Below, one piece after another: positions 44,365-53,371 of a DNA stretch of 64,000 nt. The translations under genes and the position numbers were made by a program. Every line of letters begins with the position of its first letter. Position 1 is the stretch's first letter. The DNA comes from Herbaspirillum sp. LeCh32-8 (GTDB lineage: Bacteria > Pseudomonadota > Gammaproteobacteria > Burkholderiales > Burkholderiaceae_D): NCBI RefSeq assembly GCF_017814915.1, contig NZ_JAGIPZ010000001.1, positions 435,559-499,558 of the forward strand, in the 5' to 3' direction. The notes under the pieces were generated by a model. That model was not told where the DNA came from and ran no database searches. It saw only the letters and a program-made list of their open reading frames with translations.

Positions 44365-45795
44365 ATGAAAAATACCACCCTCGACAAATCGCAACTGGTC
44401 GTACTGGCCGCCGCTGTGCTGGTCTCGATACTGGTCGGCATGGCGCTGCCGGTATTCACCGGCCTGGCCGGCAACAGCATCGGCAAGCTGGCGGCGCTGC
44501 CGGCGCTGTTCGTGCTGGGCGGCCTGTTCATCTTCAACCGCCGTTTGCTGCTGTTGATGATCTTCTTCCTGCGCGCCTCGGGCGACATCGTGCTGGAGTC
44601 GACCCGCGTGGGCGGCACCGGCGGCGTCGGCCTGGGCGGCGCGATCAACGCGCTGATCATCCTGATCGCCTTCCTGTTCGTGGTGGAGAAGCCCAAGCTG
44701 CTGCCGCGCCGCGTGATCGTGCCGTGGCTGATCCTGATGGCGGTGGCCTGCGTCGGCGTGGTGATCTCGCCGGACCGCGGCGCGGCAATCAAGATCGTGC
44801 TGTCGTTGTCGTCCTATTTCGCGGTGTTCATCTGCGCCTTCTACGTGGTGCGCTCGCCCGAAGATTTTCGCTCGATGGTCAAGCTGATGGTGGCCTCGTC
44901 GGTCATCCCGGCGCTGTACGCGATCGTCAACACCGCACTGCACGCCAGGGGCGGGCTGGCCAATTTCCGCCTGCAGAGTACCTTCGGCCACCCCAACATC
45001 TTTGCCTTCTACCTGACGCTGGTGATTTCGCTGGGCCTGTACATGGTCAAGAAGAAGGAGTTCGCGCTCAACCAGTTCCAGCGCTTCGTACTGGTCGGCT
45101 ACATGGTCGGCCTGTTCGGGCTGCTGCTGCTGACGCAGACGCGCAGTGCGTGGATCGCCTGCTTCATGCTGTTTGCGGTGTACGGCCTGATCTTCGAGCG
45201 GCGCTACCTGATCTACCTGGCGGTGCTGCCGATGCTGGCGCTGCTGGTGCCCAGCGTGCAGGAGCGCGTGATGCAGCTCGACAGCGGCAACACCGTCGAG
45301 ACCTACGCCAAGCTGAACTCCTTCGCCTGGCGCGTCTACCTGTGGGAGTCGGGCCTGAAGTGGATGTCGGTCTCGCGCTACCTGACCGGCTATGGCGTGG
45401 AGTCCTTCCCGTACTACTCGCAGACCTTCTTCCCGCTGGCCGGCACTACCAAGTGGGGCGCCCACAGCGTGTTCGTGCAGTGGTTCTTCGACACCGGCCT
45501 CATCGGCACGGTGGCTTACCTGGCCGTGTTCTTCCAGGTGGCGCGCATGCTGATCAAGCTCTACGCGCTGGACCGCCTGGGCGCGGTGATCCTGATCTGT
45601 ACCCTGATCGAGTACCTGGTGGTGTCGGCCTCCGACAACCTGCTGGCCTACCTAGCGTTCAACTGGTACTTCTGGCTGTTCCTGGGGATGGGGTGCTCGG
45701 TCTATTTCAACAGCGAAGCCTTCCAGGCCGAACAGCTGAAGAAGAAAACGCGCGGCGCGCAGCAAGCCGGCATGCAGGGATTGCGTCGCGCCTGA
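44365..45795 (+). CDS. O-antigen ligase/polymerase-family protein (Wzy-like)
   Basis: 476 aa with about 11-12 membrane segments. It has a large periplasmic loop (about 310-390) containing TYAKLNSFAWRVYLWESGLKWMSVSRYLTGYGVESFP and GAHSVFVQWFFDTG, the pattern of the WaaL/Wzy family. Most likely it polymerises lipid-linked repeat units in the periplasm. The ATG follows AGAGGA. A 159-base gap separates it from the exosortase gene. Confidence 0.87.
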   Translation: MKNTTLDKSQLVVLAAAVLVSILVGMALPVFTGLAGNSIGKLAALPALFVLGGLFIFNRRLLLLMIFFLRASGDIVLESTRVGGTGGVGLGGAINALIILIAFLFVVEKPKLLPRRVIVPWLILMAVACVGVVISPDRGAAIKIVLSLSSYFAVFICAFYVVRSPEDFRSMVKLMVASSVIPALYAIVNTALHARGGLANFRLQSTFGHPNIFAFYLTLVISLGLYMVKKKEFALNQFQRFVLVGYMVGLFGLLLLTQTRSAWIACFMLFAVYGLIFERRYLIYLAVLPMLALLVPSVQERVMQLDSGNTVETYAKLNSFAWRVYLWESGLKWMSVSRYLTGYGVESFPYYSQTFFPLAGTTKWGAHSVFVQWFFDTGLIGTVAYLAVFFQVARMLIKLYALDRLGAVILICTLIEYLVVSASDNLLAYLAFNWYFWLFLGMGCSVYFNSEAFQAEQLKKKTRGAQQAGMQGLRRA

Positions 45796-45869
45796 GGCCC
45801 GCCGCGATCGTTCCCCGCTGATGCGGCGTGCCCGAACGCCGCTCGCTCAACATTGCCACAAGAGATGAC

Positions 45870-47126
45870 ATGCCAACAAAAATAGCCTATTTCATCAACC
45901 AGTATCCCAAGGTCAGCCACAGCTTCATCCGGCGTGAAATCGCCGCCGTGGAGGAGCAGGGCTTCGAGGTGCAGCGCATCGCGCTGCGCGGCTGGGATGC
46001 CGAGGTCGTCGACGAGGACGACCGTGCCGAGCGCGCGCGTACGCAGTACATCCTGCAGCGCGGCATGGGCGGCCTGCTGGCGCCGCTGGCGCGCCGGCTG
46101 ATGGCGCGGCCGGGCAGGTTCTTCTCGGCGCTCGGGCTGGCCTTCAGGATGGCCATGCGCGGTGAGCGTTCGCTGCCTTACCACCTGGTCTACCTGGCCG
46201 AGGCGGCGCAGGTGGTCGAGTGGACCGCCGCCTTCGGCGCGCATCACATCCACGCCCACTTCGGCACCAACTCCACCGAGATCGTGATGCTGGCGCAAGC
46301 CCTGGGCGGCCCGTCCTACAGCTTCACCGTGCACGGCCCGGAGGAGTTCGACAAGCCGTTCGCGTTGGGTCTGGATGAAAAAATTCGCCGCTCGGCCTTC
46401 ACCGTGGCCATCACCTCGTTCTGCCAGAGCCAGCTGTACCGCTGGGTCGAGCAATCCGCCTGGAGCAAGGTCGCCATCGTGCATTGCGGCCTCGACCGCG
46501 GCTTTTATGCCGGCGCGCCGACGCAGGTGGCGGCGGCGCCGCGGCTGGTGTGCGTGGGCCGCCTGTGCGAGCAGAAGGGCCAACTGCTGCTGGTGGACGC
46601 AGCCGCCCAGCTGCATCGGAAGGGCCTGGATTTCGAGCTGGTGCTGGCCGGCGACGGCGAGATGCGTCCGCAGATCGAAGAGCAGATCCGCCGCCACGGC
46701 CTGCAGGACAAGATCCGCATCACCGGCTGGATCAGCAGCAAGCAGGTGCGCGACGAGCTGCTGGCTGCGCGCGCGCTGGTGCTGCCCAGTTTCGCCGAAG
46801 GCCTGCCGGTGGTGATCATGGAGGCCATGGCGCTGCGCCGCCCGGTGCTGACTACTTATGTGGCCGGCATCCCTGAGCTGGTGCTGCAGGGCGAGAACGG
46901 CTGGCTGTTCCCGGCCGGCGACGTCGAGCGGCTGGTGGAGTCGATGGAGCAGTGCCTGGCCGCCTCGCCCGAGCAGCTTGAACGCATGGGCGTGGCCGCA
47001 CAGGTGCGCGCGGTGGAGCGTCACTCGATCAGCGTCGAGGCCGGCAAGCTGGCGCGCCTGTTCGCGCTGCATGCAACGCCGCAGGCGCAGCGCATTCACG
47101 CAGCGCAGGTGGAGGGCGCGCAATGA
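45870..47126 (+). CDS. Glycosyltransferase family 4 (colanic-acid WcaL-like)
   Basis: 418 aa GT-B enzyme. N-terminal KIAYFINQYPKVSHSFIRREI, HIHAHFGTNSTEIVMLAQ and SFTVHGPEEFD blocks, then C-terminal donor site RLVCVGRLCEQKGQLLLVDA and the E-x7-E motif in SFAEGLPVVIMEAMALRRPV. It retains anomeric configuration. The ATG at 45870 is chosen; the frame opens at 45828. Its stop overlaps the next acyltransferase (ATGA). Confidence 0.9.
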   Translation: MPTKIAYFINQYPKVSHSFIRREIAAVEEQGFEVQRIALRGWDAEVVDEDDRAERARTQYILQRGMGGLLAPLARRLMARPGRFFSALGLAFRMAMRGERSLPYHLVYLAEAAQVVEWTAAFGAHHIHAHFGTNSTEIVMLAQALGGPSYSFTVHGPEEFDKPFALGLDEKIRRSAFTVAITSFCQSQLYRWVEQSAWSKVAIVHCGLDRGFYAGAPTQVAAAPRLVCVGRLCEQKGQLLLVDAAAQLHRKGLDFELVLAGDGEMRPQIEEQIRRHGLQDKIRITGWISSKQVRDELLAARALVLPSFAEGLPVVIMEAMALRRPVLTTYVAGIPELVLQGENGWLFPAGDVERLVESMEQCLAASPEQLERMGVAAQVRAVERHSISVEAGKLARLFALHATPQAQRIHAAQVEGAQ

Positions 47127-48247
47127 CGGTGGCCCACGCCAAGCAGCGCGACGACGAGGTGCTGACCGCCGAGCGCCCCGGCGCCGCCGGCAGCATGGTG
47201 CACACCCAGCACAAGGAAATTGCCTCGCTGGACGGCTGGCGCGCGGTGGCCATCGCCATCGTGTTCCTGAGCCATGCAGGGCTGGGCAAGATCGTGCCCG
47301 GCGGCCTGGGCGTGACGATTTTCTTTTTCCTCAGCGGCTACCTGATCACCACCTTGCTGGTGCGCGAATTCACCAAGACCGGCGGCATCAACATCCGCCA
47401 CTTCTACGTGCGCCGCGTCTTGCGATTGACGCCGCCGCTGCTGCTGGTGCTGACCATCACCTACCTGCTGACGCACTATGGCGTCTTCACCGGCCACGCC
47501 GGATGGAGCGGCTTCTTTGCCCAGCTGTTCTACTTCGCCAACTACTACGTGCTGTTCTTCGATGCCGGCCATACGGTGCCGCAGGGCACCGGCGTGTTCT
47601 GGTCGCTGGCGGTGGAGGAGCATTTCTATTTCGTCTTCCCGGCGCTGTTCATGCTGCTGATGCGCCGCGCCGACCATCGCCGCATTCCGCTCTACCTGCT
47701 GGGCCTGTGCGCGGCCTTCCTTGCCTGGCGCTACTACCTGGTGGTGGGCACCGGCTCCTCGATGGAGCGCACCTATTACGCTACCGACACCCGCATCGAT
47801 TCCATCCTCTTCGGCTGCATTCTGGCCACGCTGAAGCTGCCCGACGCGTGGCGCGCCTTCCTGATGCGTCCCGCAGCGCGCATGGTAGGCGTGGGCGCGG
47901 GCGTGTTCCTGCTGCTGCTGTCGCTGGTGGTGCGCGACGACGTGTTTCGCGAGACGCTGCGCTACTCGGTGCAGGGCGTTGCGCTGATCCCGCTGTTCTT
48001 TTATTCGGTGTCGCACCCGCAGAGTTTTCCGTTCCGCTGGCTCAACCTGCGCTGGGTGCAGCGCATCGGGATCTATTCCTATTCGATCTACCTGTCGCAT
48101 GAAGTCCTGTTGAGCAACGTGGATTGGGTGTCCTCCAATCCGGCGCTCAACATTCTGGCGGCGCTGGTGTTCTCACTGTTGTTCGCCATGCTGGTGGACC
48201 GCTTCATCGACGTGCCGCTGCGCGCGGTGCGCGCACGATTCCGCTAA
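47123..48247 (+). CDS. Acyltransferase family 3 (OafA-like)
   Basis: 374 aa, about ten membrane segments. Signature EIASLDGWRAVAIAIVFLSHAG with the catalytic His, FFFLSGYLITTLL, FYVRRVLRLTPPLLL and SLAVEEHFYFVFPALFML. It transfers an acyl group, commonly acetyl, across the membrane onto sugars. A good GGAGG precedes the ATG, which overlaps the GT4 gene. No SGNH domain, unlike the next gene. Confidence 0.9.
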   Translation: MTVAHAKQRDDEVLTAERPGAAGSMVHTQHKEIASLDGWRAVAIAIVFLSHAGLGKIVPGGLGVTIFFFLSGYLITTLLVREFTKTGGINIRHFYVRRVLRLTPPLLLVLTITYLLTHYGVFTGHAGWSGFFAQLFYFANYYVLFFDAGHTVPQGTGVFWSLAVEEHFYFVFPALFMLLMRRADHRRIPLYLLGLCAAFLAWRYYLVVGTGSSMERTYYATDTRIDSILFGCILATLKLPDAWRAFLMRPAARMVGVGAGVFLLLLSLVVRDDVFRETLRYSVQGVALIPLFFYSVSHPQSFPFRWLNLRWVQRIGIYSYSIYLSHEVLLSNVDWVSSNPALNILAALVFSLLFAMLVDRFIDVPLRAVRARFR

Positions 48248-48309
48248 GCGGGCCGGCTTGTCCGGCCTGCTTGATCCGCTCATTCCAACGCAAGATTGGA
48301 GGCATTGAC

Positions 48310-50403
48310 GTGTTACTGATCAATAAAAATGATGCCGGACAACCGGCAAACCTGAAGGGCCGCCACGGGGAAGCGGCAGGGGAGGTCGCGCCCGCCGCGA
48401 TCCAGTCCCCCCATCCGGGGCTGCATCCCAAATACCGTCCCGACATCGACGGCCTGCGCGCCATCGCGGTCGGCTCGGTGGTGATCTTCCACGCCTTCCC
48501 GGAGTGGTTCGCGGGCGGCTTTATCGGCGTGGACATCTTCTTCGTGATCTCAGGATTCCTGATCTCGCTGATCATCTTCAACAACCTGGAGCACGGGCGC
48601 TTCTCCATCATCGACTTTTACGTGCGACGGGTGAAGCGCATCTTCCCCGCGCTGATGACGGTGATGACGTTGTGCATGGCCGCGGGCTGGGTGGTGCTGT
48701 TCGCCGACGAATACAAGCAGCTGGGCAAGCACCTGTTCGGCGGCTCGACCTTCATCTCCAACTTCCTGTTCTGGCGCGAGAGCGGCTACTTCGACAACTC
48801 GGCCGAGACCAAGCCGCTGCTGCACCTGTGGAGCTTGGCCATCGAGGAGCAGTTCTACCTGTTCTGGCCGCTCCTGCTGGCCTTTGTCTGGAAGCGCCGC
48901 TGGGGCTTCCTGGGCATCATGGGCGTGATCGCCGCGCTGTCGTTCGCGGTCAACATCTACCTGATCGGGCACGACCAGACGGCTGCCTTCTACTCGCCGC
49001 TGGCGCGCTTCTGGGAGCTGATGGTGGGCGGCGCGCTGGGCTACATCACTTTGCACCGGCAAGACCTCAACCGCCACTACAAGAACCTGCAGGCCTGGCT
49101 GGGTGTGGGCTTGCTGGTGGTGGGCTTTGCCTTGATGGACGGTTCGCGCGCCTTCCCGGGCTGGTGGGCGCTGCTGCCGGCGATCGGTGCGTTCCTGCTG
49201 TTGTCGGCCGGGCCTGAGGCCTGGTTCAACCGCACCGTGCTGGCCAGCAAGCCGATGGTGTGGATCGGCCTGATCAGCTATCCGCTTTACCTGTGGCACT
49301 GGCCGCTGCTGGCGTTCGCCACCATCATCGAGGGCCAGACCGCGCCGCTGGCGGTGCGCGCCGCCGCGCTGGCGGGCGGCGTGCTGCTGGCCTGGTTGAC
49401 CTTCCTGTTCATCGAGCGGCCGCTGCGCGGCTCCGGCAACATGCGCGTGGTGCTGGCGCTGCTGGCCGTCAATGTAGCTGTGGGACTGGGCGGGATGGCC
49501 ATCTACAAGAACGACGGCTACGACCAGCGCGCGCTCAACAAGAAGCTGGACTACCTGTCCCAGAACGACATCTTCGAGGGCTCGCGCAATTCCGACGGCA
49601 GCTGCAGCCGCCTGAACCGGCTCAACGGCGTGGATGAAGAAGTGTGCCTGTCCAACTCGGCCGCGCCGCAGACCCTGTTCGTCGGCGACAGTCACGTCAT
49701 GGCGCTGCACTCGGCGATCTTCTCGCGCCAGGTGAACATGCCTGCCATCATGGTGGCCGGCCACGCCTGCCGCGTTTATCCCAACCTGCCGTACCAGGCC
49801 ACGCACCTGCTGCGCTGGTCCAACAACTGCACGGCGATTGCCAATGAAGCGATCTCGGTGGCCGGCAAGCTGCCCTCGATCAGCACGGTGGTCATCAGCG
49901 GCGCCTATCCGCGCGACAACCTGGACCGCCCGTCCGAGTATGCCGTCGACGGCCGGACCTTGAGCGCGCGCGAGGCCTTCCTGTCCGGCTACGGCGCGCT
50001 GATCGACAGCTTCGCCAAGGCCGGCAAGCGGGTGGTGTTCGTGACCGACGTGCCTTACCTGAAGCTCGATCCGCACTCCTGCGTGAACCGCTTCGAGGAC
50101 GGCGTCTCGCGCGAATGTGCCTTTACCCAGGCCGAGCACCGCAGCATCCGCAAGGACTACGACGCCGCCGTTGCCGAGCTGCAGCGGCGTCATCCGGCGG
50201 CAGCCTTCTTCAATCCCGAGTCGCTGTTCTGTCGCGACGGCATGTGCCGCGCCAAGCAGGGCGACGCCTACCTGTACAACGACACCCAGCACGTCAGCCT
50301 GGCCGCGTCGACGTACTTGCTGGGCACGATGCAGCAGCAGGGCCTGTTGCCGGCTGCGCAAGCACCGGCGCGGCCGCAGCAACAGGCGCAGCCGGCGCAA
50401 TGA
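48310..50403 (+). CDS. Acyltransferase 3-SGNH fusion (OafA/YrhL type)
   Basis: 697 aa from a GTG 8 bases after TGGAGG. After a ~40-residue N-terminal tail comes an acyltransferase-3 membrane domain (about 45-405; YRPDIDGLRAIAVGSVVIFHAFP, FFVISGFLISLIIFNNLE, LWSLAIEEQFYLFWPL). A periplasmic SGNH hydrolase-like domain (about 430-690) follows with LFVGDSHVMALHS and C-terminal DTQHVSLAAS supplying Ser, Asp and His. In two-domain enzymes of this kind the membrane part imports the acyl group and the SGNH part places it on the glycan. Confidence 0.9.
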   Translation: MLLINKNDAGQPANLKGRHGEAAGEVAPAAIQSPHPGLHPKYRPDIDGLRAIAVGSVVIFHAFPEWFAGGFIGVDIFFVISGFLISLIIFNNLEHGRFSIIDFYVRRVKRIFPALMTVMTLCMAAGWVVLFADEYKQLGKHLFGGSTFISNFLFWRESGYFDNSAETKPLLHLWSLAIEEQFYLFWPLLLAFVWKRRWGFLGIMGVIAALSFAVNIYLIGHDQTAAFYSPLARFWELMVGGALGYITLHRQDLNRHYKNLQAWLGVGLLVVGFALMDGSRAFPGWWALLPAIGAFLLLSAGPEAWFNRTVLASKPMVWIGLISYPLYLWHWPLLAFATIIEGQTAPLAVRAAALAGGVLLAWLTFLFIERPLRGSGNMRVVLALLAVNVAVGLGGMAIYKNDGYDQRALNKKLDYLSQNDIFEGSRNSDGSCSRLNRLNGVDEEVCLSNSAAPQTLFVGDSHVMALHSAIFSRQVNMPAIMVAGHACRVYPNLPYQATHLLRWSNNCTAIANEAISVAGKLPSISTVVISGAYPRDNLDRPSEYAVDGRTLSAREAFLSGYGALIDSFAKAGKRVVFVTDVPYLKLDPHSCVNRFEDGVSRECAFTQAEHRSIRKDYDAAVAELQRRHPAAAFFNPESLFCRDGMCRAKQGDAYLYNDTQHVSLAASTYLLGTMQQQGLLPAAQAPARPQQQAQPAQ

Positions 50404-50408
50404 AGAAA

Positions 50409-50434
50409 CCCCGCCGTCCGTGAGGAGGGCGGGG
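50409..50434 (-). terminator. Hairpin terminator for the minus-strand gene
   Basis: Read on the minus strand: CCCCGCC / GGCGGGG stem followed by TTTCTTC. Located between convergent genes. Confidence 0.5.
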
Positions 50435-50469
50435 CTGCGTTGCGGGTGGTGCCGTCGGGCGGTGTTGCT

Positions 50470-51873
50470 TCAGTCCGCCTTCAGCAATTCGCCGCCGGCG
50501 CTGGAGACGCCGCTGGTGCCGCTCCTGGCGTAGATCGCCAGGGCCGGCGTGGTGGCGGTCCAGGTGAAGGTCTTGCTCTGGCCGTTGTCGAGATAACCGG
50601 TGTCAACCGTCATCTTGCCGGCCGCCTGGTCATACACCGAGAAGCGCAGCTTGGCGCCGCCGGTGGTGCGGGCGGTGATCTTGTAGGTGGCGCCCATGAC
50701 CGGCTTGGCCCAGGTCACCGCGTTCATGCCGCGGTTGCTGTAGTTGACCACTTCCGAGACCGTGGTGGTGGCCGGGAACACCACGGCCTGGTCCCAGGAG
50801 CTGTACTTGCCCAGGGCGCTGCCGGATTGCTGGGTCCAGGTGCCGCGCATGGACAGCAGGTTGAGGTTTTGCGTCGGCGTGAAGGTCTTGCCGTTGCCGT
50901 CGATCCAGCCCGATGCGCCGGTGACACGTCGCAGGGCGGCGCGGATGACCTGCAGCTCGCTGGCCACGGTGTTGTTCCAGCCGTTGGGATGCAGGTTGTA
51001 GCCGGCGCCGATCTCGGCATAGATGACGAAGGGCGTGCCGGTGTTGGCGTCGACGATGTAGGCGCCGTAGCGCTTGAGGGTCTCGGCCACGCGGCGCAGC
51101 TCGGGGTCGGTCAGCTGGCTGGTGTTGAAGGACGGCGGCAGCATCACCAGCGCGCCTTCCGGGAATTTGCCGCTGTTGAGTTTGGCGGCGTTGGTGTCGG
51201 CCGAGGTGGCCGGGAACACGTAGGTCGGGTTGGCCGAGAGGCCGTTGAAGGTCAGCGACATCGCCAGCGCGTGCGCATAGTACTCCGGCTTTTCCGCCAC
51301 CTCGTGGGTGCGGATCAGCCCGCCCGAGGCCGGCACGCCGGTGGCGCGCGCGCCTTGATAGTAATGGCCGGGATCGGGCCAGCCGCGACCGTTCAGCGGC
51401 GCCCATGAATACTGCGCGGCGGTCCATTGCGTGCCTTGCTGCTTGAGCTGCCAGAACGAATGGATGATGTTGTTGGCCGGGTCGACGATGTCGGCATGAC
51501 CGTCCGAACCGGGCGCCGGCTTGGCGGCGGCAGGCCAGTGCGGGATGGTGACGTCGTGATAGTTCTCGTCGTCGGTATTGAACAGGCCCTTGCTGCCGGA
51601 GGCGCCGGTCACGGTGACCGCCGGGTCTTGCGGCGAGGCCAGGAACACGCCGGTGGAGTAGGCATTGGCGGTGATCGCCGGGAAGTAGCTCGAGGTCGGG
51701 ATGACGTCCTCGCCGAAGGTCGGGTTGACCGGGCGGCTGTTCCACAGGGAGTCCGCCGCAAACGGTTTGCGATAGGTGCCCCAGTCGTCGGCCACGGCCG
51801 AGGTGCAAGCCCAGACGGTGCTCAGCATCACGACCGCCGGAAGTAACCGAAGTGCGCGTGGTTGAGGTTGCAT
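50470..51873 (-). CDS. Secreted protein of unknown function within the eps locus
   Basis: 467 aa from the ATG at 51873 (AAAGGAG 5 bases before it; the ATG at 51876 is too close). Signal peptide about 1-28 (AVADD). The large middle part is rich in Trp, Tyr, Pro and Gly (FAADSLWNSRPVNP, GRGWPDPGHYYQGARATGVP, GGLIRTHEVAEKPEYYAHAL). A C-terminal beta-rich segment (about 360-455, ATYKITARTTGGAKLRFSVYDQ) could be a carbohydrate-binding fold. No PEP-CTERM tail. Not recognised; a role in modifying or cutting the polysaccharide is only suggested by location. It is opposite in strand to the locus. Confidence 0.75.
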   Translation of the reverse strand: MQPQPRALRLLPAVVMLSTVWACTSAVADDWGTYRKPFAADSLWNSRPVNPTFGEDVIPTSSYFPAITANAYSTGVFLASPQDPAVTVTGASGSKGLFNTDDENYHDVTIPHWPAAAKPAPGSDGHADIVDPANNIIHSFWQLKQQGTQWTAAQYSWAPLNGRGWPDPGHYYQGARATGVPASGGLIRTHEVAEKPEYYAHALAMSLTFNGLSANPTYVFPATSADTNAAKLNSGKFPEGALVMLPPSFNTSQLTDPELRRVAETLKRYGAYIVDANTGTPFVIYAEIGAGYNLHPNGWNNTVASELQVIRAALRRVTGASGWIDGNGKTFTPTQNLNLLSMRGTWTQQSGSALGKYSSWDQAVVFPATTTVSEVVNYSNRGMNAVTWAKPVMGATYKITARTTGGAKLRFSVYDQAAGKMTVDTGYLDNGQSKTFTWTATTPALAIYARSGTSGVSSAGGELLKAD

Positions 51874-52183
51874 CATTGCTCCTTTGTGATGAAAGTGGGA
51901 TGAGGAGAAGAAGGCGACTTCTTGTTATGTTGGGCTGGCGCTGCGCTTGCGGATGCGGTCGGCCGATGTCGGCGACCACGATGCATTGACCGCGTGAAAC
52001 GATCTGCGTTTCGAATTCTTTTGCGGTTGTGGAGATTCATGTGGAATTTTTTCGATGATGAGCTCTCCAAAAATAGATGCGATGCGGCATGAACCCGCAA
52101 GCCTCTTCGACAACCGCTGAGGCCGAGGTTCCGCCTGACATTGCGAGTATGCCGTCAAGGCGTCTGTTAATGAAAGATCGACC
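51874..52183. other. Divergent intergenic region
   Basis: About 310 bases between the minus-strand secreted protein gene and the GT2 gene; must hold both promoters. No clear consensus promoter, terminator or small gene is seen. Confidence 0.4.
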
Positions 52184-53371
52184 ATGATCCTTGCACTGCA
52201 ATATCTCCTGTTATTGGCTCTTCTGTTGCTGACCGTGCCCGTTGTGGTGCTGTTGGTGCAGGTGATGGTGGCGCGCTTCGGGCGCGCGCACCTGTCGCCG
52301 GGCAGCCAGCGCCGTCCCGGCATCGCGGTGCTGGTGCCGGCGCACAACGAGGCCGCCGGCATCGCCGAGGTGGTGCGCGGCATTCGCGACCAGCTGCTGC
52401 CGGGCGACCGCGTGCTGGTGGTGGCCGACAATTGTTCCGATACCACCGCAGTGCTGGCGCGATCGGCCGGGGCCGAGGTGAGTGAACGTTTTCACGACGC
52501 GCTGCGCGGCAAGGGCTACGCGCTGGACCACGGCATCCGCCAATTGTCGGCGCAGCCGCCCGAGGTGCTGATCATGGTCGACGCCGACTGCCTGCTGGGC
52601 AAGGGCGCGCTGGACCGCATCGCCCGCGTGTGCGCGCACAGCGGTCGTCCGGTGCAGGCGCTGTACCTGATGCACGCGCCGGAAAGCGCCGGCCCGATGC
52701 GCCGCATCGCCGAATTCGCCTGGGTGGTGAAGAACCTGGTGCGCCCGCTGGGCTTCCAGAAGCTGGGCCAGCCGTGCCAGCTCATGGGCACCGGCATGGC
52801 CTTCACCTGGGAGCAGATCCGCAGCGCCGAGCTGGCCAACGGCCACATCGTCGAAGACATGAAGCTGGGCGTGGACCTGGCCGGCAGCGGCCAGGCGCCA
52901 TTGTTCTGCCCGGATGCGATGGTCTACAGCTTCTTCCCCAGCAGCGAGAGTGGCGCCCAGACCCAGCGCACGCGCTGGGAACATGGGCATTTGAGCGTAA
53001 TCATGAGTTACGTGCCGCGCCTGCTGGCCGGTGCGGTCAAGACCGGCAACGGCGCGCTGGCCGCGCTGGCGCTGGATCTGTGCGTGCCGCCGCTGGCGCT
53101 GCTGGTGATGCTGGTGGTGGCGGGCTGGTGCGTGGCGCTGCTGGGTGCGCTGCTGTTCGCCTGGTCCTGGCCGCTGGCGCTGGCCAGCGTGCTGCTGCTG
53201 GCGATCGGCGCGTCGGTGATGCTGGCCTGGTCGGGCTTCGGCCGCCAGGTGCTGAGCCTGGGCGAGCTGTTGTCCGCTTTCGGTTACGTGGCGCGCAAGC
53301 TGCCGCTCTATTTCAAATTTTTGTTCAACCGCCAGGTGGAATGGGTGAGGTCAAAACGTGACTCTGAATAA
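52184..53371 (+). CDS. Glycosyltransferase family 2, membrane-bound
   Basis: 395 aa. N-terminal membrane segment (1-28), GT2 domain (about 45-280) with AVLVPAHNEAAGI, metal-binding VDADC, acceptor/acid site HIVEDMKLGVDL and QTQRTRWEHGHL (QxxRW), then two to three C-terminal membrane segments (about 285-350). The layout is that of processive or polyprenyl-linked GT2 enzymes; the QxxRW motif is typical of processive ones such as cellulose or NodC-like synthases. It overlaps the next gene by 14 bases. Confidence 0.88.
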   Translation: MILALQYLLLLALLLLTVPVVVLLVQVMVARFGRAHLSPGSQRRPGIAVLVPAHNEAAGIAEVVRGIRDQLLPGDRVLVVADNCSDTTAVLARSAGAEVSERFHDALRGKGYALDHGIRQLSAQPPEVLIMVDADCLLGKGALDRIARVCAHSGRPVQALYLMHAPESAGPMRRIAEFAWVVKNLVRPLGFQKLGQPCQLMGTGMAFTWEQIRSAELANGHIVEDMKLGVDLAGSGQAPLFCPDAMVYSFFPSSESGAQTQRTRWEHGHLSVIMSYVPRLLAGAVKTGNGALAALALDLCVPPLALLVMLVVAGWCVALLGALLFAWSWPLALASVLLLAIGASVMLAWSGFGRQVLSLGELLSAFGYVARKLPLYFKFLFNRQVEWVRSKRDSE

